The notes below the pieces were generated by a model, which searched no databases, was not told the origin of the DNA, and saw only the letters and a list, made by a program, of their open reading frames with translations. Positions 7,305-10,171 of a stretch of 10,171 nt of DNA are shown piece after piece. Origin of the DNA: Brumimicrobium sp040882265 (GTDB lineage Bacteria; Bacteroidota; Bacteroidia; Flavobacteriales_D; Crocinitomicaceae); assembly GCA_040882265.1 (NCBI GenBank), contig JBBEBO010000202.1, positions 1-10,171 on the forward strand, written 5' to 3'. Made by a program: the position numbers and the translations under genes. Within the stretch, counting starts at the first letter, position 1. The number at the start of each line of letters is the position of its first letter.

Positions 7305-8087
7305 CTAATCAATTTTATTTATCCAAGTTTTTAAATTATCATCGTATGGTTTTCCATAAAACTCAGTTAAGTAACCTTTTACTTCATTAAATTGCTTATC
7401 CTCATCTTTTTCTTCGTATTCATTCAAAATCACATTAACTTCTTTCTCTAGAAGGTCATAATTTGGAAAAATGGGCTCAAAGGTAGATATAGTTCTATTC
7501 TCTTTGGTTTCAGCATTTCGATAAAACAAAGTCATTTTTGTATTAAATGATCCTATAGGTGTTTCATCTATAGTAAACAACTCTTCTTCGTCAATGATTA
7601 GCTTATTTCCATCATTCGATAGTTTTTTTGCGATTTTTTCCCCTTCATACTCATAACTAATAAAGAAGAAGTGGTTTGCATCTTGCGGAAAATTATTTTC
7701 ACTAATAGGAAGCTCTAGTCTTTTAAGAACAAGGTATTTACCGCTAAAGTGATTTTTTAAATCTAATTCATTCACAAGAGCTCCCGATCTAGATGAGATA
7801 TTATTTACAGCAGGAACTAAATTTGTTTTTTTTGATTTTGAAGGTGGTGCAAGTACAAAACGACCTTTAACTTTAGATATTACAGCAGCCCGAGCATCAT
7901 CTGTTTTAAATACCAAAGGAGAATTTGATTTAAACACATCTCCCGTTGACATTTCTTTTCCTGAACTTTTATAAATTATTTCACCGTTGACTTTGATAAC
8001 TTTGTACTCATCTACAAGAGCATCCGCAGAAGTAATAAGAAGAGCTCCGAGAATCAAGCTTAAAAATTTAAAATATCTATTATTCAT
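7305..8087 (-). CDS. Exported protein of unknown function (260 aa) with FecR-like N-terminal beta region
   Basis: I do not recognise a named family. ATG 8087 opens a signal peptide (residues 1 to about 23, hydrophobic FLSLILGALLITSADA), with no lipobox, so the product is likely periplasmic or secreted. Residues about 28-85 (VIKVNGEIIYKSSGKEMSTGDVFK, then AAVISKVKGRFVL) have the strand/turn pattern of FecR-like or SH3-like beta domains, in which a scaffold displays internal repeats of small beta strands; this is a weak similarity judged by eye. A polar linker (PPSKSKKTN) leads into SSRSGALVNELDLKNHF and a second, mostly beta segment. The C-terminus is acidic and probably helical (LLEKEVNVILNEYEEKDEDKQ), ending FYGKPYDDNLKTWINKID. 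It lacks enzymatic motifs and cysteines. It is placed between the purine genes purC and guaA, with its own promoter, and looks like a single-gene transcript. Confidence 0.75.
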   Translation of the reverse strand: MNNRYFKFLSLILGALLITSADALVDEYKVIKVNGEIIYKSSGKEMSTGDVFKSNSPLVFKTDDARAAVISKVKGRFVLAPPSKSKKTNLVPAVNNISSRSGALVNELDLKNHFSGKYLVLKRLELPISENNFPQDANHFFFISYEYEGEKIAKKLSNDGNKLIIDEEELFTIDETPIGSFNTKMTLFYRNAETKENRTISTFEPIFPNYDLLEKEVNVILNEYEEKDEDKQFNEVKGYLTEFYGKPYDDNLKTWINKID

Positions 8088-8105
8088 GGTATTAAGTATT
8101 TAATT

Positions 8106-8137
8106 CAAAAATAAGTTTATTCAACAACTATACCAAA
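8106..8137 (-). promoter_or_regulatory. Bacteroidota-type promoter of the 260-aa exported protein gene
   Basis: On the minus strand TTTG (8134-8137) and TATTTTTG (8106-8113) are 20 nt apart, matching the -33/-7 consensus exactly. The start of transcription would fall near 8100-8103, leaving a leader of about 15 nt before ATG 8087. A second TATTTTTG occupies 8134-8141, overlapping the -33 box. A 6-bp inverted repeat (TTCAAC 8120-8125, GTTGAA 8146-8151) flanks the -33 box and could be a regulator site or a weak terminator stem for purC. Confidence 0.55.
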
Positions 8138-8158
8138 AATAATCAGTTGAAAAAAAAA

Positions 8159-9115
8159 CTATAATAGATTTTCATCAATCAAGTATTTTTCAGTGTTTTC
8201 AAATATTCTTTTATTGATATCTGAAACATCTGCTTTCACAAATGAATTGCCTGTAATTTTTTCATACAGCTCAATATAACGAGACGTAACTAAAGTCACA
8301 AAATCATCAGGCATTTCAGGCATAGTTTGACCTTCTAATCCTTGAAAGCCATTTTCAATCAGCCATTGACGCACAAATTCTTTACTTAATTGCCGTTGTT
8401 GTTCCCCTTTTTCTTGACGCGCTTGATAGCCATCCAAATAGAAATAGCGTGAAGAGTCAGGAGTATGAATTTCATCCATTAGCATTACTTCACCGTCTTT
8501 CATACCAAATTCATACTTCGTATCAACTAGAATCAATCCTCTTTCTTTAGCCATTTCTGTTCCTCGCTTAAACAGTTGACGGGTATATTTCTCTAATTTT
8601 AAATATACTTCTTCACTTACAATACCTTTCTTGAGAATTTCTTCACGAGAAATATCTTCGTCATGACCTTCCTCTGCTTTAGTTGCAGGAGTAATTATTG
8701 GTGTTGGAAATGGATCATTTTCTTTCATACCATCAGGCATTTCAACACCACACAGAGTTCTTTTTCCTGAACGATATTCACGCCAAGCATGTCCTGTGAG
8801 GTATCCTCTAATCACCATTTCAAGCATTATAGGTTTGCACCTATACCCCACAGCTACGTTGGGATCTGGAACACCAACCAACCAATTCGGAACAATATCT
8901 CGTGTTGCATTCAAAAACATAGTAGCAACTTGATTTAATACTTGACCTTTAAAAGGGATGCCTTTTGGCAAGATATGATCAAATGCAGAAATTCTATCCG
9001 ACGCGACCATTACTAAATAATCTTCGCCGATAGAATAAACATCTCTAACCTTTCCCTTGTAAACTGTTTTTTGGTTACTAAAATTAAAATCAGTCTTTGT
9101 CAAGCTCTTTTTCAT
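8159..9115 (-). CDS. purC: SAICAR synthase (phosphoribosylaminoimidazole-succinocarboxamide synthase)
   Basis: PurC joins CAIR and aspartate with ATP hydrolysis to form SAICAR in de novo purine synthesis, in the cytoplasm. The 318-residue product has the family blocks YKGKVRDVY (19-27), ASDRISAFDHILPKGIP (38-54), VIRGYLTGHAWREY (101-114), ITPATKAEEGHDEDIS (141-156), ILVDTKYEFG (195-204) and LMDEIHTPDSSRYF (212-225), in the longer form typical of Bacteroidota and yeast Ade1 rather than the roughly 240-residue proteobacterial form. ATG 9115 is chosen because Flavobacteriales homologues begin shortly before FNFxNQK. An upstream in-frame TTG at 9139 would add eight residues and lengthen the overlap. 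Even so the start lies 26 nt inside phoH, so the two are probably co-transcribed. The stop is followed directly by nine T residues on the minus strand, with only a weak stem beyond. Confidence 0.96.
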   Translation of the reverse strand: MKKSLTKTDFNFSNQKTVYKGKVRDVYSIGEDYLVMVASDRISAFDHILPKGIPFKGQVLNQVATMFLNATRDIVPNWLVGVPDPNVAVGYRCKPIMLEMVIRGYLTGHAWREYRSGKRTLCGVEMPDGMKENDPFPTPIITPATKAEEGHDEDISREEILKKGIVSEEVYLKLEKYTRQLFKRGTEMAKERGLILVDTKYEFGMKDGEVMLMDEIHTPDSSRYFYLDGYQARQEKGEQQRQLSKEFVRQWLIENGFQGLEGQTMPEMPDDFVTLVTSRYIELYEKITGNSFVKADVSDINKRIFENTEKYLIDENLL

Positions 9116-10052
9116 CACTTTTGTCTTCAAATGCGTCAATTATTTGTTTAACTAATTTATGTCGGATTACGTCGTTGCGATTAAGACGAACCACACCAAT
9201 CCCTTCAATATCTTTTAATCGGTCTAATGCGTAAATCAAACCTGATTTTTGTTTTTTGGGTAAATCAATCTGTGAAGCATCACCTGTAATTACAAAATTT
9301 GCATTCATTCCCATTCGTGTTAGGAACATTCTCATTTGATTCACTGTGGCGTTTTGAGCTTCATCCAAAATAACAAACGCTTTATCTAAAGTTCTGCCAC
9401 GCATAAATGCAAGTGGGGCAATTTCAATCACTCCAAGCTCAATAAAATCCATCAATTTTTCTGGTGGAATCATATCTCTTAAAGCATCGTACAAAGGCAT
9501 CATATATGGATCCAGCTTTTCTTTCAAATCACCTGGAAGAAAACCTAAATTTTCACCCGCTTCAACAGCTGGTCGTGTTAATATAATGCGTTTAACTTGC
9601 TTTGTCTTTAATGCTCTAACTGCACAAGCCACAGCTGTATAAGTCTTTCCCGTTCCAGCAGGTCCAACAGCAAATACCATATCGTTGGTATTAACAGCTT
9701 CAACAAGCTTGCGCTGATTAAAAGTACGCGCTTTTATTTTTGTTCCTCCGTTACCATGAACCAAAACTTCAGATCCATCTCCTGAGAGAAGTTCAATCGG
9801 ATCTTCAACCATCACGTTGTCTATATTGTTTTCCGTAAGACCTCCATATTTCGTAATGTGTTTAGTCAGTTGGTTCAATTTAGACTCAAAAGCATCAATC
9901 ATTTCCTCATCTCCTTGTGCTGTCAACATATTTCCTCTAGCGACAAGTTTTAAGTCAGAAAAATAGCGTTTTATAAGTTTAAGTTTGGAATCATTTATTC
10001 CGAAAAGTTCTATTGGATTTACTTCTCGAATCTCAAATTTACGTTCTTGCAA
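9090..10052 (-). CDS. phoH: PhoH-family ATPase
   Basis: This is a cytoplasmic P-loop ATPase of the PhoH/PhoL type. The family was linked to phosphate starvation in E. coli, and other members are associated with RNA metabolism and ribosome maturation; the exact role here is unknown. The 320-residue product has an N-terminal KH-like region (residues about 20-80), Walker A GPAGTGKT (130-137), the family block LTRPAVEAGENLGFLPGDL (158-176), Walker B FVILDEAQN (226-234), TGDASQIDLP (257-266) and DVIRHKLV (294-301). The start is a TTG at 10052. No ATG precedes the conserved N-terminus (the next ATG is residue 42, after ARGN) and an in-frame stop lies upstream at 10065-10067. It is the first gene of a likely phoH-purC transcript. 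Confidence 0.95.
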   Translation of the reverse strand: MQERKFEIREVNPIELFGINDSKLKLIKRYFSDLKLVARGNMLTAQGDEEMIDAFESKLNQLTKHITKYGGLTENNIDNVMVEDPIELLSGDGSEVLVHGNGGTKIKARTFNQRKLVEAVNTNDMVFAVGPAGTGKTYTAVACAVRALKTKQVKRIILTRPAVEAGENLGFLPGDLKEKLDPYMMPLYDALRDMIPPEKLMDFIELGVIEIAPLAFMRGRTLDKAFVILDEAQNATVNQMRMFLTRMGMNANFVITGDASQIDLPKKQKSGLIYALDRLKDIEGIGVVRLNRNDVIRHKLVKQIIDAFEDKSDEKELDKD

Positions 10053-10088
10053 TATTATTATATTTTAAAATTGTTTCTTTTAATAACA

Positions 10089-10110
10089 TCAAAATTAAGT
10101 TAATTTTTGA
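10089..10110. promoter_or_regulatory. AT-rich inverted repeat with a possible -7 box upstream of phoH
   Basis: TCAAAATTAA and its near-complement TAATTTTTGA face each other with almost no loop. On the minus strand the first arm contains TAATTTTG (10090-10097), matching TAnnTTTG, about 38 nt before the phoH start. No clear TTTG lies at the -33 distance (the local sequence is TGTTTTA), so promoter activity is uncertain; it may only be chance AT-rich symmetry. Confidence 0.3.
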
Positions 10111-10138
10111 TAGTAAAACACTATTGTCCGATATAAAT

Positions 10139-10171
10139 TGAGACCTCTCATTTCATTCGAGGTGACGCAAG
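10139..10171. repeat. Possible partial extragenic palindromic repeat at the window edge
   Basis: The edge sequence has a hairpin-forming pair ACCTC (10143-10147) and GAGGT (10159-10163) around an 11-nt spacer, followed by GACGCAAG. It resembles the short palindromic repeats of the form GAGA..TCTC..TTCG/TTCATTC..GA..TGAC scattered between genes in many Bacteroidota. Only part is visible. It could instead be a terminator stem of a gene beyond the edge. Confidence 0.4.

Noticed and set aside
1..10171. CRISPR array, transposon, phage, tRNA/rRNA or defence system
   Set aside because: I saw no spaced identical short repeats, no transposase or integrase, and no tRNA-like cloverleaf. Every gene is either housekeeping or envelope related.

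Overview
All eight coding regions lie on the minus strand, so the window reads right to left. The DNA is AT-rich. Promoter-like sites match the Bacteroidota pattern (TTTG about 20 nt upstream of TAnnTTTG), and starts show little or no Shine-Dalgarno signal. Protein sequences (the GuaA/LysM pair, the SAICAR synthase type, and a CUB/PKD/HYR-like giant secreted protein) point to a marine or freshwater member of Flavobacteriales. A Crocinitomicaceae-like affiliation is only a guess.

Right part (about 8.16-10.17 kb): a partial dispersed-repeat-like palindrome at the right edge, then phoH (PhoH-family ATPase, TTG start), then purC (SAICAR synthase) overlapping the phoH end by 26 nt. Next is a solitary 260-residue exported protein of unknown function (7305-8087) with a good promoter of its own. 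Middle part (2.9-7.2 kb): a tightly overlapping cluster of guaA (GMP synthase), a secreted protein with three LysM repeats and a periplasmic-binding-like domain, and hemF (oxygen-dependent coproporphyrinogen oxidase). The first junction is a 4-nt ATGA overlap and the second a 23-nt overlap, so the three are probably co-transcribed from a strong-looking promoter directly at the guaA start. Left part (below 2.94 kb): a 194-nt spacer with a perfect 16-bp palindrome, a 145-residue exported protein of unknown function, and the first 749 residues of a very large secreted protein (CUB, PKD, proprotein-convertase-P-like, Ig-like and HYR-like repeats) that runs off the left edge.

Functionally, purC and guaA both belong to purine synthesis, hemF to haem synthesis, phoH to RNA or phosphate/stress physiology, and the rest to the cell envelope. 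I see no mobile element, CRISPR array, tRNA, rRNA or defence system, and no convincing new multi-gene system. The items most worth a second look are the LysM/binding-domain protein inside a housekeeping operon, the two unrecognised exported proteins, the truncated giant adhesin-like protein, and several start-codon and promoter details. No stretch longer than 300 bases lacks a gene.
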